Assembly: GCF_003544875.1 (NCBI RefSeq)
Contig: NZ_CP032093.1
Span: forward strand, 2,046,001-2,110,000
Reading direction: 5' to 3'
Length of the DNA: 64,000 bases
Origin: Vibrio alfacsensis
GTDB lineage: Bacteria; Pseudomonadota; Gammaproteobacteria; Enterobacterales; Vibrionaceae
Shown: one piece after another, positions 1 to 9,411 of the stretch
Numbering within the stretch: the stretch's first letter is position 1
How the letters are laid out: each line of letters opens with the position of its first letter
Made by a program: the position numbers and the translations under genes
The notes under the pieces: model-generated
The model's input: the letters and a program-made list of their open reading frames with translations, nothing else
What the model was told of the DNA's origin: nothing
The model's database searches: none

Positions 1-322
1 CTTTACCTGTATTGAGTTGCTCAAGCGTTTGGTACAAAGATACATTAGGTTGTATTTGATAAGTTCCCGCTCGCACCTGAAGCAACTCAGGATAAAGGCG
101 AGGCATCAAACGCGTGTAGTCAGATGCTTCAATGACTTTCTCATTAACCAAATCACGCATGACTCGATGGAAGCTAGTGCCATTTTCAACCGTAAACAGC
201 TGAGGCTGTGTGATAAGAATTGGCGAGTTAACGTATTGCTTAGTTTGTGAAACAACGTAAAAAACACCTGCTGCACCAATAACGGCGATCAGTACAACAA
301 AAGCAAACAGTTTTTTAATCAC
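1..322 (-). CDS. mltG: Endolytic murein transglycosylase MltG (YceG), N-terminal part, cut by window edge
   Basis: The minus strand opens with GTG and reads MIKKLFAFVVLIAVIGAAG, a lysine-rich start followed by one membrane segment, then a periplasmic stretch that runs off the window. MltG (YceG) is an inner-membrane lytic transglycosylase that cuts nascent glycan strands and is thought to end their growth. Seen: no ATG fits; the GTG overlaps the TGA of pabC in the arrangement GTGA, which is the usual coupling of the pabC-mltG pair in gammaproteobacteria. Only about 107 residues of a normally 330-340 residue protein are present, so the catalytic YceG domain is outside the window. Identification rests on the N-terminal pattern plus position after fabF-pabC. 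Confidence 0.85.
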   Translation of the reverse strand, partial: MIKKLFAFVVLIAVIGAAGVFYVVSQTKQYVNSPILITQPQLFTVENGTSFHRVMRDLVNEKVIEASDYTRLMPRLYPELLQVRAGTYQIQPNVSLYQTLEQLNTGK

Positions 323-1132
323 GTATTTAAATTCCCTTGAAGTCGTCGTGTTAATTTTCCTATCGGAAAAACAATCTTATTATCTGGCGTTGAAAGGCTC
401 GTTACCGGAGCAACTCCTAATAGCGAGTTACATATCCACACTTCATCGGCTTCAGCCAAATCTGGTAGTGTGAAAGTGTCGACTATGAGTTGCTGACTTT
501 CGGCGCGAAGCAATTCCAACACTTTACGGCGCATCACGCCAGCTACACCCGACAAGCTTAATTCCGGTGTATATGTCTTATTATCTTTAACCCAAAAGGT
601 TTGCCATTGTAGTTTCAATGACATGATTTTGCACATTTAACGTCACCGCATCCGCAAAATCTGAACCATCGATTTCTGCCTTTGCAAGTACCTGCTCTAT
701 CCGGTTATTGTGCTTATGACCTGCAAGGAGTGGTTGAATGCCAAGGCGAGTTTCACAAACGCCTAACTGCACGCCATTTTCTTGCCATAACGAATAATGA
801 GAAGGAAATGAAAAATTCGAAATGGTCACTACCGGACTTTCGATACCACTTGGGCTATAGCCCCGTCCTCCGACCCCACGGCTGATATGAATTTTTATTC
901 CTGCAGACTCGTCTTTCAAGACAGCCAGCATCGACCAATCCAAAACAGCATTCCAATCAGGGTAAGGAATTTGTAATGTTGTTAAACACGCTTCCATACG
1001 TTCAATATGCGCGGGCCAATGCTCTAGCTGACCATGCTTAGTTTTAATCGTAGTAAAACAGCCGTCACCATATTGAAAAGAACGGTCACCAAGCGAAACA
1101 TGTGTTTGTGGTAGTCCATTAACCCAGAACAT
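319..1132 (-). pseudogene. pabC: Aminodeoxychorismate lyase PabC, frameshifted
   Basis: PabC converts 4-amino-4-deoxychorismate to p-aminobenzoate and pyruvate for folate synthesis, using pyridoxal phosphate (fold type IV). The first 180 codons (from 1132) carry the N-terminal FWVNG and GDRSFQYGDGCFTT motifs and the HKHNNRIEQVLAK segment. The frame then ends at MANLLG-stop, while the C-terminal third continues in another frame as FWVKDNKTYTPEL and VAGVMRRKVLELL down to the TGA at 319-321. Joining the two at the short A run 594-597 (T on the coding strand) restores the family motif ANLFW, which needs two extra bases (or loss of one, which would give ANLW). Either a true mutation or a base-calling error; apart from the break the coding sequence looks undecayed, which favours error or a very recent change. 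Confidence 0.85.
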
Positions 1133-1169
1133 TGAGATACCCTTGCTTTCTGATCAACAAATAAAACAA

Positions 1170-1198
1170 AACGGCTCAATGCTAAGCACCGAGCCGTT
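1170..1198 (-). terminator. Terminator-like hairpin after fabF
   Basis: An 8-bp stem (AACGGCTC / GAGCCGTT) with a 13-nt loop lies between fabF and pabC, followed on the minus strand by a T-rich stretch. It could end or attenuate transcription after fabF. Confidence 0.65.
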
Positions 1199-1241
1199 AG
1201 AATACAAGTTTCGCGACTAAATTGTAAAACAGTCTGAGTAA

Positions 1242-2492
1242 TTACTCAGCGAACTTTTTGAATACTAATGAGCCGTTTGTACCACCAAAACCGAACGAGT
1301 TACAAATCGCGTATTCCATATTTTCTACTTTACGCGCAGTATGCGGAACAAGGTCGATATCTAGACCTTCTTCTGGATCATCAAGGTTGATGGTTGGTGG
1401 AACAATTTGATCAACCAAAGACAATACTGTGATGATAGCTTCAACAGAACCTGCTGCACCTAAAAGGTGACCAGTCATCGACTTAGTAGAAGAGACAAGT
1501 ACTTGTTTCGCACCCTCTTCACCAAGAGCGCGTTTCACGCCTTTGATTTCAGCAACGTCACCAGCTGGAGTAGATGTACCGTGAGCGTTCACATAACCTA
1601 CTTGAGTACCAGTGATGTTCGCATCACGCATTGCAGCTTCCATCGCTAGAGCGCCACCTGAACCATCTGAGCTTGGTGAAGTCATGTGATAAGCATCACC
1701 AGACATACCGAAGCCAACAAGTTCTGCGTAGATCTTAGCACCACGAGCTTTAGCATGTTCGTACTCTTCAAGAACCATCATGCCAGCACCATCACCAAGA
1801 ACGAAGCCATCACGACCTTTGTCCCATGGACGAGATGCTTTTTGAGGCTCATCGTTACGAGTAGATAACGCTTTAGCAGCACCAAAGCCAGCCATACCCA
1901 GAGGCGTAGATGCTTTCTCAGAACCACCGGCAACCATTGCGTCTGCATCACCGTATGCGATCATACGTGCTGCATGGCCAATATTATGAAGACCTGTGGT
2001 ACATGCTGTAGAAATCGCAATATTTGGACCGCGAAGACCACGCATAATAGATAGGTTACCAGCAACCATGTTTACGATGGTCGATGGAACAAAAAATGGG
2101 CTAACTTTACGAGGGCCTTTTTCAACAAGTGCTGAATGACCCGTTTCGATAAGCTCTAAACCACCGATGCCTGAACCGATTGCAACACCAACGCGAGCTG
2201 CGTTGTCTTCAGAAATTTGCAGACCAGAATCGTCTAATGCTTGGATACCCGCGGCAATGCCGTACTGGATAAATAGATCCATTTTACGAGCATCTTTTTT
2301 AGACATGTATTCTGTGCAATCGAAGTCTTTCACAAGACCTGCAAAACGAGTTGAGAAATTCGTAGCATCAAAGTGTTCGATATTAACAATACCACTTTGA
2401 CCTTCTAGCAGGGCTTTCCAAGATGATTCTACTGTGTTGCCGACCGGTGACAACATACCCATGCCAGTGACAACTACACGACGCTTGGACAC
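1242..2492 (-). CDS. fabF: 3-oxoacyl-[acyl-carrier-protein] synthase II (KAS II)
   Basis: Condenses malonyl-ACP with long acyl-ACPs in fatty-acid elongation; in bacteria it is the enzyme that adjusts the C16:1 to C18:1 ratio with temperature. The 416-residue product has the complete KAS set: the nucleophile in ISTACTTG (about residue 163), the two histidines in [12 protein letters not shown] and [13 protein letters not shown], and the C-terminal glycine loop [11 protein letters not shown]. The start is GTG (GTGTCCAAGCG), with CGGAGA nine bases upstream. It follows acpP by 93 bases, with a strong hairpin in the gap. Length is normal for the family. Confidence 0.98.
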   Translation of the reverse strand: MSKRRVVVTGMGMLSPVGNTVESSWKALLEGQSGIVNIEHFDATNFSTRFAGLVKDFDCTEYMSKKDARKMDLFIQYGIAAGIQALDDSGLQISEDNAARVGVAIGSGIGGLELIETGHSALVEKGPRKVSPFFVPSTIVNMVAGNLSIMRGLRGPNIAISTACTTGLHNIGHAARMIAYGDADAMVAGGSEKASTPLGMAGFGAAKALSTRNDEPQKASRPWDKGRDGFVLGDGAGMMVLEEYEHAKARGAKIYAELVGFGMSGDAYHMTSPSSDGSGGALAMEAAMRDANITGTQVGYVNAHGTSTPAGDVAEIKGVKRALGEEGAKQVLVSSTKSMTGHLLGAAGSVEAIITVLSLVDQIVPPTINLDDPEEGLDIDLVPHTARKVENMEYAICNSFGFGGTNGSLVFKKFAE

Positions 2493-2552
2493 GATATAAT
2501 TCTCCGGGAATTGAATGTTTCTATGAGAGGATAGAAGAAATTAGAAAGAACA

Positions 2553-2575
2553 CAGGCGGTCTAGGAGACCGCCTG
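2553..2575 (-). promoter_or_regulatory. Intercistronic hairpin between acpP and fabF
   Basis: A perfect 10-bp inverted repeat (CAGGCGGTCT / AGACCGCCTG) with a 3-nt loop sits just after the acpP stop. It lacks a T run on the minus strand, so it is more likely an mRNA-stabilising or attenuating element that lets acpP outproduce fabF than a full terminator. Confidence 0.65.
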
Positions 2576-2585
2576 GGAGAGAAAC

Positions 2586-2819
2586 TTACTGAGCGCTGTT
2601 TACGTAGTCGATTGCAGCTTGAACAGTAGTGATTTTCTCAGCTTCTTCGTCAGGAATCTCAGTGTCGAATTCTTCTTCTAGAGCCATAACTAGTTCTACA
2701 GTGTCTAGAGAATCCGCACCTAGATCGTCAACGAATGAAGCTTCGTTTTTAACTTCTGCTTCGTCCACACCTAGCTGTTCAACAATGATTTTCTTTACGC
2801 GTTCTTCGATGTTGCTCAT
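2586..2819 (-). CDS. acpP: Acyl carrier protein
   Basis: The small acidic cytoplasmic carrier that holds growing acyl chains on a phosphopantetheine arm. The 77-residue product starts [17 protein letters not shown] and has the attachment serine in [10 protein letters not shown] (Ser37 or 38), with the acidic recognition helix [10 protein letters not shown]. It is separated from fabG by 244 bases, enough to hold its own promoter, which suits the very high expression known for acpP. Length and sequence are typical of Vibrio. Confidence 0.99.
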
Positions 2820-3013
2820 TTTTCTTTTCCTTTACAGATTTCGCCTAATGCGATGATTCCGTAGTTTATTCGAACTATTGAAAGTTGCAAGGGGTCCTTG
2901 CTGGTCAAACCACAAATTTAGCGAAATTAACCGAATTTCAATACATTTTTGACTTAAATCATGCACAAATCTTGCGCATAACCGTGACAACTTCATGACA
3001 GTTAACTGCAACT

Positions 3014-3046
3014 ATAGGCTATTTTTCACAAAGTAAAATAGCTAAT
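3014..3046 (-). terminator. Weak hairpin between fabG and acpP
   Basis: TAGGCTATTTT pairs with AAAATAGCT across a short loop. The stem is AT-rich and the T run on the minus strand is poor, so this is a tentative partial terminator after fabG. The rest of the 244-bp gap should carry the acpP promoter but I could not fix -35/-10 boxes. Confidence 0.35.
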
Positions 3047-3063
3047 TTTGCATGAACTGTGCA

Positions 3064-3801
3064 TTAAACCATGTACATGCCGCCATTTACATGCAAAGTT
3101 TCACCAGTAATGTAAGCGGCTTCAGGTGATGCTAAGAACACAACTGCTGATGCAATCTCACGTGGATCACCCAAACGACCTGCTGGCACATTCGACAACG
3201 TTGCTGAACGTTGATCATCATTTAGCGCCTTTGTCATGTCAGTCTCAATGAAACCTGGTGCAACCGTGTTTACTGTTACGCCACGAGAAGCCACTTCACG
3301 AGCCATTGACTTAGTAAAGCCGATCACGCCGGCTTTTGCTGCAGCGTAGTTTGTTTGACCAGCATTACCCATTGTACCAACAACAGAACCCACATTGATG
3401 ATACGACCTGAACGTTTTTTCATCATGCCGCGTAGAACCGCTTTAGACATGCGGTAGATAGGCGTTAGGTTCGTATTGATGATGTCATTCCATTCATCAT
3501 CTTTCATGCGCATTAGTAGATTATCGCGTGTGATACCGGCATTATTTACTAAGATATCGATCGCACCGAACTCTTCATTAATGGTTTTCAGTGTCGCTTC
3601 GATAGACTCAACGTCAGTCACGTTAAGTGCTAGGCCTTTGCCATTTGCACCTAAATATTCACTGATTGCCGCTGCACCACTTTCAGACGTTGCGGTACCA
3701 ATTACTGTTGCACCACGCTCAACCAAAAGTTCAGCGATCGCGCGACCAATACCACGGCTAGCGCCAGTTACTAGAGCAATCTTGCCCTCTAGATTCATCA
3801 T
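3064..3801 (-). CDS. fabG: 3-oxoacyl-[acyl-carrier-protein] reductase
   Basis: NADPH-dependent reduction of 3-oxoacyl-ACP, the first reductive step of each elongation cycle. The short-chain dehydrogenase signature is complete: the cofactor loop TGASRGIG near residue 12, NNAG near 86, catalytic serine in NVGSVVGTMG and the YAAAKAG Tyr/Lys pair near 152. The 245-residue reading begins with two ATG codons; homologues usually start MNLEGK, so the second (3798) may be the true start, though AAGGA upstream fits the first about as well. It lies 31 bp after fabD in the same operon. Confidence 0.98.
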   Translation of the reverse strand: MMNLEGKIALVTGASRGIGRAIAELLVERGATVIGTATSESGAAAISEYLGANGKGLALNVTDVESIEATLKTINEEFGAIDILVNNAGITRDNLLMRMKDDEWNDIINTNLTPIYRMSKAVLRGMMKKRSGRIINVGSVVGTMGNAGQTNYAAAKAGVIGFTKSMAREVASRGVTVNTVAPGFIETDMTKALNDDQRSATLSNVPAGRLGDPREIASAVVFLASPEAAYITGETLHVNGGMYMV

Positions 3802-3832
3802 TGTTTGCGTTCCTTATGCTTCCGTGAACTGA

Positions 3833-4756
3833 TTATTTTGCCGCTTCTAGAGAAGCAACATCATTTACAGCCGCTGCATCTAGCGTTTTAACGATACGTT
3901 TTGTTAGACCAGTGAGAACTTTACCTGGGCCCATTTCAAGCAGTTTTTCTACGCCTTGTTCACTCATTAACTGAACGCTCTCTGTCCAACGAACAGGACT
4001 GTGCAATTGACGAACAAGCGCATCTTTGATTTTTGCCGGATCCGTTTCTGCTGTCACATCAACGTTGTTGATCACAGGAAGTTGCGGTGCATTGAATTCG
4101 ATAGACTCAAGAGCTACTGCTAGCTTCTCTGCAGCTGGTTTCATTAGTGCACAGTGTGACGGTACGGAAACAGGAAGAGGAAGTGCACGTTTAGCTCCAG
4201 CCTCTTTACATAGTACGCCTGCACGTTCTACGGCATCTTTGCTGCCTGCAATAACAACTTGACCTGGTGAATTGAAGTTTACTGGAGAAACGACGTCACC
4301 TTGTGCAGCTTCTTCACAAGCTTTTGCAATCGCTTCATCATCAAGACCAATGATTGCGTACATTGCACCGGTACCCGCTGGTACTGCTTCTTGCATTAGC
4401 TGGCCACGTAGTTCAACCAGTTTGATAGCTTCTTTAAAATCAATCACACCAGCACACACAAGCGCTGAGTATTCACCTAGGCTATGACCCGCTAGGTTTG
4501 CTGGTTGCTCAAGACCAAGCGCTTGCCATACGCGCCAGATAGCAACAGATGAAGCAAGCAAAGCAGGCTGAGTACGAAAAGTTTGGTTGAGATCTTCTGC
4601 AGGTCCATTTTGAACAAGCGCCCACAGGTCGTAACCTAGTGCGTCAGATGCTTCTGCAAATGTTTGTTTCACTACGTCATATTGTTCGCCTAGATCCGCA
4701 AGCATACCTACAGCTTGTGAACCTTGGCCTGGAAATACGATAGCAAACTTGCTCAT
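3833..4756 (-). CDS. fabD: Malonyl-CoA:ACP transacylase
   Basis: Moves the malonyl group from CoA to ACP and so feeds every elongation step. The 307-residue product has FPGQGSQ at the N-terminus, the nucleophile serine in AGHSLGEYSAL (near residue 92), and the catalytic histidine in VPSHCALM. Position between fabH and fabG is the classic fabHDG order. An intercistronic hairpin precedes it. Confidence 0.98.
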   Translation of the reverse strand: MSKFAIVFPGQGSQAVGMLADLGEQYDVVKQTFAEASDALGYDLWALVQNGPAEDLNQTFRTQPALLASSVAIWRVWQALGLEQPANLAGHSLGEYSALVCAGVIDFKEAIKLVELRGQLMQEAVPAGTGAMYAIIGLDDEAIAKACEEAAQGDVVSPVNFNSPGQVVIAGSKDAVERAGVLCKEAGAKRALPLPVSVPSHCALMKPAAEKLAVALESIEFNAPQLPVINNVDVTAETDPAKIKDALVRQLHSPVRWTESVQLMSEQGVEKLLEMGPGKVLTGLTKRIVKTLDAAAVNDVASLEAAK

Positions 4757-4788
4757 GTTGTTTTCCTTTAAGCAAAGTAAAAAGAAAT

Positions 4789-4810
4789 AAGATGCACCTT
4801 AGCGCATCTT
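4789..4810 (-). promoter_or_regulatory. Intercistronic hairpin between fabH and fabD
   Basis: An AAGATGC / GCATCTT stem with an 8-nt loop lies in the 76-bp fabH-fabD gap, followed on the minus strand by a T-rich stretch. It may act as a partial terminator or as a 3' stabiliser of the upstream message. Confidence 0.45.
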
Positions 4811-4832
4811 AAATTTTGAACTGTTATGAAAT

Positions 4833-5783
4833 TTAGAACTTCACCAGAGCTGAGCCCCAAGTGAATCCGCCGCCAAACGCTTCAAGAAGCAATGTTTGAC
4901 CACGTTTAATACGACCATCACGAACCGCTTCATCCAGTGCTGTTGGCACTGTCGCTGCTGACGTGTTGCCATGCTTATCTAATGTAATCACGACTTGGTC
5001 TAGTGACATCGAAAGTTTCTTCGCTGTCGCAGAAATAATGCGGTAGTTCGCTTGATGTGGCACAAGCCAGTCTAGCTCAGACTTATGCATATCATTGGCT
5101 TCGAGTGTATCTTTCACTAACCTAGAAAGTTGAGTTACTGCTACTTTGAATACTTCGTTACCCGCCATGTGCAGCCATTTGTCAGCATCTTTACCGCGCT
5201 CTGGTACAGGTAGGCTCAACAGATCGCCAAATTGGCCGTCTGAGTATACGTGTGTAGAGAGAATGCCCGGTTCTTCACTCGCGCCAATCACTACCGCGCC
5301 TGCCGCATCACCAAATAGGATGATGGTTGAACGGTCCGTTGGATCACACGTTTTAGACAATGCATCTGCGCCAATCACGAGTACGTTTTTACACATACCT
5401 GATTTGATGTGTTGGTCAGCAACAGACAACCCGTATACAAAGCCTGAACAAGCAGCGGCTAAGTCGAATGCAGGACAACCTTTAATGCCAAGCTTTCCTT
5501 GCACCTGACACGCAGATGAAGGGAAAGTATGGCTACTGCTCGTGGTCGCAACAATAATCAGATCGATATCGTTCTTATCAATGCCGGCCATATCGATAGC
5601 ATTTTCAGCTGCGTAGAATGCCATGTCTGCAACCGTTTCATTTTCTGCTGCAATTCGACGCTCTTTAATACCAGTGCGAGCGACAATCCACTCATCACTT
5701 GTATCTACCATTTTCTCTAGATCTGCGTTAGTACGCACCTGAGATGGCAGGTAGCTGCCAGTACCTAAAATTTTGCTATACAT
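4833..5783 (-). CDS. fabH: 3-oxoacyl-[acyl-carrier-protein] synthase III (KAS III)
   Basis: Starts fatty-acid synthesis by condensing acetyl-CoA with malonyl-ACP. The Cys-His-Asn triad is visible in [10 protein letters not shown] (near residue 112), VPHQANYRI (near 245) and [11 protein letters not shown] (near 275), and the C-terminus ends in the usual [14 protein letters not shown]. Length (316 residues) is standard. It begins only 5 bp after plsX, so the two are very likely cotranscribed. Confidence 0.98.
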   Translation of the reverse strand: MYSKILGTGSYLPSQVRTNADLEKMVDTSDEWIVARTGIKERRIAAENETVADMAFYAAENAIDMAGIDKNDIDLIIVATTSSSHTFPSSACQVQGKLGIKGCPAFDLAAACSGFVYGLSVADQHIKSGMCKNVLVIGADALSKTCDPTDRSTIILFGDAAGAVVIGASEEPGILSTHVYSDGQFGDLLSLPVPERGKDADKWLHMAGNEVFKVAVTQLSRLVKDTLEANDMHKSELDWLVPHQANYRIISATAKKLSMSLDQVVITLDKHGNTSAATVPTALDEAVRDGRIKRGQTLLLEAFGGGFTWGSALVKF

Positions 5784-5788
5784 GAAGA

Positions 5789-6814
5789 CTAATAATGCCT
5801 CTCGAGTAAAACCGCTTCCAAACGATCGCTAATACGGCTGGGTACTTGTCGTTTGACCTCGTGTACTGCCTCACCAAGTGCATTGACAATAGCAGATACA
5901 TCCGCACTTCCATGGCTTTTTATGACAATGCCGCGCAATCCTAGCAAACTTGCGCCGTTATACTGGTCGGGGTTCAGTGTTTTTAGTTCATTAAATAGCC
6001 GAGAAAACAACTTTCTAGCAATCCAACCTTTTATTGATGAAGCCATCATGCTGGTTTTTATTTTTTCGATAAAAAGTTGAGCTGTTCCCTCACTGGCTTT
6101 CAAGCATACATTACCAACGAAGCCGTCACACACGATGACATCAGCAACGTCATGTAAAATTTGATTACCTTCAATATAACCGACAAAGTTAACGGCGTCG
6201 GTCTGAGAAAGCATTTCAGCACAGCGTTTGACTAAATCGTTCCCTTTTATCTCTTCCGCACCGATATTAAGCACAGCGACACGAGGAGGACGTCGCAAAT
6301 GCTGTTCCACTAGTGCACTCCCCATCACAGCGAACTGAAACAGGCTATCTGCATCGCACGATACATTCGCACCAAGATCAAGCATCCAAGTACGTTTTCC
6401 GCTTATGGTTGGTAAAGCCGAAACTAAAGCAGGTCGTTCAATGCCAGGGAGTAGCTTAAGAATAAATCGGGAAAGCGCCATCAGTGCGCCAGTGTTTCCA
6501 CCGCTCACACAAGCATCTGCCTCGTTTTCAGAAACGAGATCGATGGCCACGCGCATAGAGCTGCCTTGGCTATTACGCAATGCTAATGATGGTTTTTCTG
6601 AATTTGATATCACTTTCTCACTATGGCGTATGCTTAAACGAGAACTGGGAGATATACCTAATTGAGACAATTGAGACGTGATCAAATGTTGATCACCTAT
6701 AAGAATCACTTTTAGCTCTGGGAAATGAGACAGTGCCTGCACGGCGGCAGGCACTGTTACGCGTGGACCGAAATCCCCGCCCATTGCATCAAGTGCAACG
6801 GTAATATTTTGCAA
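5789..6814 (-). CDS. plsX: Phosphate acyltransferase PlsX
   Basis: Makes acyl-phosphate from acyl-ACP for the first step of phosphatidic acid synthesis with PlsY. The N-terminus has the family motif [13 protein letters not shown], followed by [14 protein letters not shown] and [13 protein letters not shown] place the start at the TTG at 6814 (reading MQNITVALD, 341 residues), with AAGG about seven bases upstream, because homologues begin directly before the ALD-MGGD motif. The ATG at 6850 would add 12 unconserved residues and overlap the end of rpmF. It sits between rpmF and fabH in the usual rpmF-plsX-fabH order. Confidence 0.95.
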   Translation of the reverse strand: MQNITVALDAMGGDFGPRVTVPAAVQALSHFPELKVILIGDQHLITSQLSQLGISPSSRLSIRHSEKVISNSEKPSLALRNSQGSSMRVAIDLVSENEADACVSGGNTGALMALSRFILKLLPGIERPALVSALPTISGKRTWMLDLGANVSCDADSLFQFAVMGSALVEQHLRRPPRVAVLNIGAEEIKGNDLVKRCAEMLSQTDAVNFVGYIEGNQILHDVADVIVCDGFVGNVCLKASEGTAQLFIEKIKTSMMASSIKGWIARKLFSRLFNELKTLNPDQYNGASLLGLRGIVIKSHGSADVSAIVNALGEAVHEVKRQVPSRISDRLEAVLLERHY

Positions 6815-6824
6815 AGGATCAACC

Positions 6825-6995
6825 TTACTTGTTGATAACCTTTTTGCCACGGTAGTAACCTTCAGCAGTTACGTTGTGACGTAGGTGAGTTTCACCTGAA
6901 GTTGCATCTACAGAAAGTGCAGCTGTAGTTAGTGCATCGTGTGAACGACGCATACCACGCATTGAACGTGACTTCTTGCTCTTTTGTACGGCCAT
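6825..6995 (-). CDS. rpmF: 50S ribosomal protein L32
   Basis: A 56-residue basic protein ([20 protein letters not shown], ending [10 protein letters not shown]) read from ATG at 6995 to TAA at 6825. L32 is a small protein of the large ribosomal subunit. Its place between yceD and plsX matches the conserved yceD-rpmF-plsX-fab cluster, which couples ribosome and lipid supply. Normal length. Confidence 0.98.
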   Translation of the reverse strand: MAVQKSKKSRSMRGMRRSHDALTTAALSVDATSGETHLRHNVTAEGYYRGKKVINK

Positions 6996-7051
6996 TGACC
7001 CTACTCCTATACTATTGGGTTCAAAGCTGAGAAAGTATTAGAGAATACCTA

Positions 7052-7576
7052 TTACTTTTTCAAACTTTTCAAAACGTCGAATGGATTCGGTTTCTCTTCC
7101 TCAATTTCTTCAGGAATTTCACCAAAAACCATGTTATTTGAATCAACGCTACAATCCGCTTCATCATGCATTGCAATTTGAGGTAATGCTAAGATGAACT
7201 CGTCTTCAACCAGTTGTATAAGGTCTAATTCACCGTACTCATTTAGATCTACCAAATCATAAATTTCTGGTGCTTCCTCTTCTGTCTTCTCACCGTAGTA
7301 AGGAGTGTAAAGGAATTCAACTTCACACGGATGCGTGAATACCTCATTACAACGCTGACACTCTAATTCGACTTCGATGTTAGCTTTACCAGAGATAACA
7401 ACAAGTCGCTGTTCATCTATCTCAAATGACAATGAGACTTCTGCGTCGCGTTTTACGCCATCAGTCATTTCCGCTAAGCGTTTAAAAAGACTAGCTTGGA
7501 TGATGCCATCGTAATCTAATCGTTTCTGTGCCGCTTTAGCCGGATCAACCGTTCGCGGTAATTTTACCTTTTGCAT
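7052..7576 (-). CDS. yceD: YceD family protein (DUF177), 23S rRNA accumulation factor
   Basis: The 174-residue product has the conserved pair ECQRCNEVFTHPCEVEFLYTP and a very acidic middle (EKTEEEAPEIYDLVDLNEYGELDL). DUF177 / YceD proteins are needed for normal 23S rRNA accumulation in E. coli and plants; the mechanism is not settled. It lies just upstream of rpmF and heads this minus-strand operon; the 149 bp to the divergent maf should contain both promoters. Confidence 0.93.
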   Translation of the reverse strand: MQKVKLPRTVDPAKAAQKRLDYDGIIQASLFKRLAEMTDGVKRDAEVSLSFEIDEQRLVVISGKANIEVELECQRCNEVFTHPCEVEFLYTPYYGEKTEEEAPEIYDLVDLNEYGELDLIQLVEDEFILALPQIAMHDEADCSVDSNNMVFGEIPEEIEEEKPNPFDVLKSLKK

Positions 7577-7725
7577 AGGGCGCGAATATTATCTTCCAAA
7601 TCAAAATTAGTCAAAGAAAAAGGCAAAAAAGTTATACTTTTTTACGCTTAACATACAGAGCATTAGCCAGAATCAATTTCAATCGATTATGCTATAGAAA
7701 ATGCTTGCGTGAATTGTAATTCAAA

Positions 7726-8306
7726 ATGAAAAATTACCAACTTGTTTTAGCCTCAACTTCACCTTTTCGTAAACAATTACTCGAAAAACTGTCATTACCT
7801 TTCGTTTGTTTGTCCCCACAATGCGATGAAACACCGCTGCCTAATGAGACACCATTAGAACTGGTAAAAGACTCGCTATTGGCAAAGCAACATCCTGCGA
7901 TATCGATCAAGCCAGCTTAGTGATCGGTAGCGATCAAGTCTGCATGATAGATGGTCAAATTATCGGTAAACCACTTAACCGTGAGCGTGCCATCGAACAG
8001 TTACTTGCTCAAAGCGGTAAAGCAATTACGTTTTACACTGGACTTGCCGTATACAACTCAGAAACAAAACACACCGAAGTCGGTGTAGATACGTTCGACG
8101 TTCATTTTAGAGATCTAACCCAAGAACAAATTGAACGTTACGTCGATAAAGAAGAGCCATTTTATTGCGCTGGCAGCTTTAAAAGTGAGGGGATGGGCAT
8201 TTGTTTATTTAAAAAATTGGTCGGCAAAGATCCTAACACGCTTATAGGGCTGCCTTTGATCGACTTAATCGACATGCTTCAAGCTCAAGGATTTGATGTG
8301 CTCTAG
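7726..8306 (+). pseudogene. yceF: Maf/YceF-type nucleoside triphosphate pyrophosphatase, frameshifted
   Basis: Maf proteins hydrolyse modified or canonical nucleoside triphosphates (YceF prefers m7GTP). The reading starts [22 protein letters not shown], a typical Maf start (LAS-S-R), but the frame is lost after LELVKD and the rest ([41 protein letters not shown]) is in another frame. Adding one base to the four-A run at 7866-7869 gives [11 protein letters not shown] and an intact protein of about 193 residues. Motifs on both sides are well preserved, so this is either a recent loss or a base-calling error. The stop codon lies inside an 8-bp tandem repeat. Confidence 0.88.
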
Positions 8307-8329
8307 TGCTCTAGTGTTCTAGTGCTCTA
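8298..8329 (+). repeat. Four 8-bp tandem repeats (GTGCTCTA) over the maf stop codon
   Basis: Units at 8298, 8306, 8314 (GTGTTCTA, one change) and 8322. The maf stop TAG is formed by the junction of the first two units. Such a short array can slip, but because every unit gives TAG in the maf frame the protein end would not change much. Confidence 0.85.
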
Positions 8330-8419
8330 GCACCCAATAATACGGTGGCCGAACATCAAAACGTCCATCCGACGTTGTCTCAAGTGATTAAATTTTAAAT
8401 GAATAAGTATAGAGGGACA

Positions 8420-8442
8420 AAAGGGAGTCCATGACTCCCTTT
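8420..8442 (-). terminator. Bidirectional hairpin between maf and rluC
   Basis: A 10-bp perfect stem AAAGGGAGTC / GACTCCCTTT with a CAT loop lies between the convergent ends of maf and rluC. It has A/T runs on both sides and so can serve both genes. Confidence 0.75.
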
Positions 8443-8448
8443 CTATTG

Positions 8449-9411
8449 TTATTTTGCCTTAGTCAATTCGCTTTTTCTCAAGCCAACAAGCACTTTTTCA
8501 AGTTTCGCGCCCATCGGTGCATTGATTTCCATCCACTCGTCATTGGTTGGATGTTGAAACTTAATATTTGCAGCATGCAGGAACAAACGGTCGAGCCCGA
8601 CTTGTCCTGTGTAAGCATCAAACCGGCGATCACCATAACGATCATCCCATGCAATAGGATGCCCTGCATATTGAGTGTGCACACGAATCTGATGAGTACG
8701 GCCCGTAATTGGACTCGCTTGAATGAGTGTCGCTTGTTCAAACTTTTCTAAGATTTTAAAGCGTGTCTCAGATGGTTTACCATTTGGGTTCACTCGCACG
8801 ATGCTGTTTACTTCGTTTTTTAGCAGCGGCGCATTCACCATCTTACAACTGTTTTTCCATTGACCCATTACGAGTGCAAAGTAAAACTTCTTAACCGTTT
8901 TTTCGCGGAATTGCGCCTGTAAGTGGCGAAGTGCGGAACGCTTTTTCGCTACTAACAAAATACCTGAGGTATCGCGGTCAATACGATGGACCAACTCAAG
9001 GAAACGAGCCTCTGGACGCAACGCTCTTAGTGCCTCAATCGCACCAAATTTAAGGCCGCTGCCGCCGTGAACCGCCGTACCAGATGGCTTATTCAAAACC
9101 AGCAGATGATCGTCTTCAAAGATGATCATATTTTCTAGCTCTGCGACCTTATTCAACTTGGTACTTGGTGCTACATCCGCTTCTTTACTTTCAACCGTGA
9201 CTGGCGGAATACGCACAAGGTCACCTGCTTTCAGCTTATATTCAGCTTTAACGCGCTTTTTATTTATACGCACTTCCCCCTTACGCACGATTCGGTAAAT
9301 CATACTTTTCGGGACGTCTTTTAATTGGTTGCGTAAAAAGTTATCAATACGCTGACCCGCCATATCTTCGTCAATGTCGACGAACTGGACTTGTGTTCTT
9401 ATTTCGCTCAT
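8449..9411 (-). CDS. rluC: 23S rRNA pseudouridine(955/2504/2580) synthase
   Basis: Isomerises three uridines in 23S rRNA. An N-terminal S4 RNA-binding domain (AGQRIDNFLRNQL ... VRINKKRVKAEYKLKAGDLVRIPPV, about residues 10-80) precedes the catalytic domain, with the aspartate in HRIDRDTSGILLVAKK (near residue 146) and GRTHQIRVH near 235. I use the ATG at 9411 (MSEIRTQVQF, 320 residues), matching family length; an upstream in-frame start at 9447 would add 12 unconserved residues. It is divergent from rne, the same arrangement as in E. coli. Confidence 0.96.
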   Translation of the reverse strand: MSEIRTQVQFVDIDEDMAGQRIDNFLRNQLKDVPKSMIYRIVRKGEVRINKKRVKAEYKLKAGDLVRIPPVTVESKEADVAPSTKLNKVAELENMIIFEDDHLLVLNKPSGTAVHGGSGLKFGAIEALRALRPEARFLELVHRIDRDTSGILLVAKKRSALRHLQAQFREKTVKKFYFALVMGQWKNSCKMVNAPLLKNEVNSIVRVNPNGKPSETRFKILEKFEQATLIQASPITGRTHQIRVHTQYAGHPIAWDDRYGDRRFDAYTGQVGLDRLFLHAANIKFQHPTNDEWMEINAPMGAKLEKVLVGLRKSELTKAK

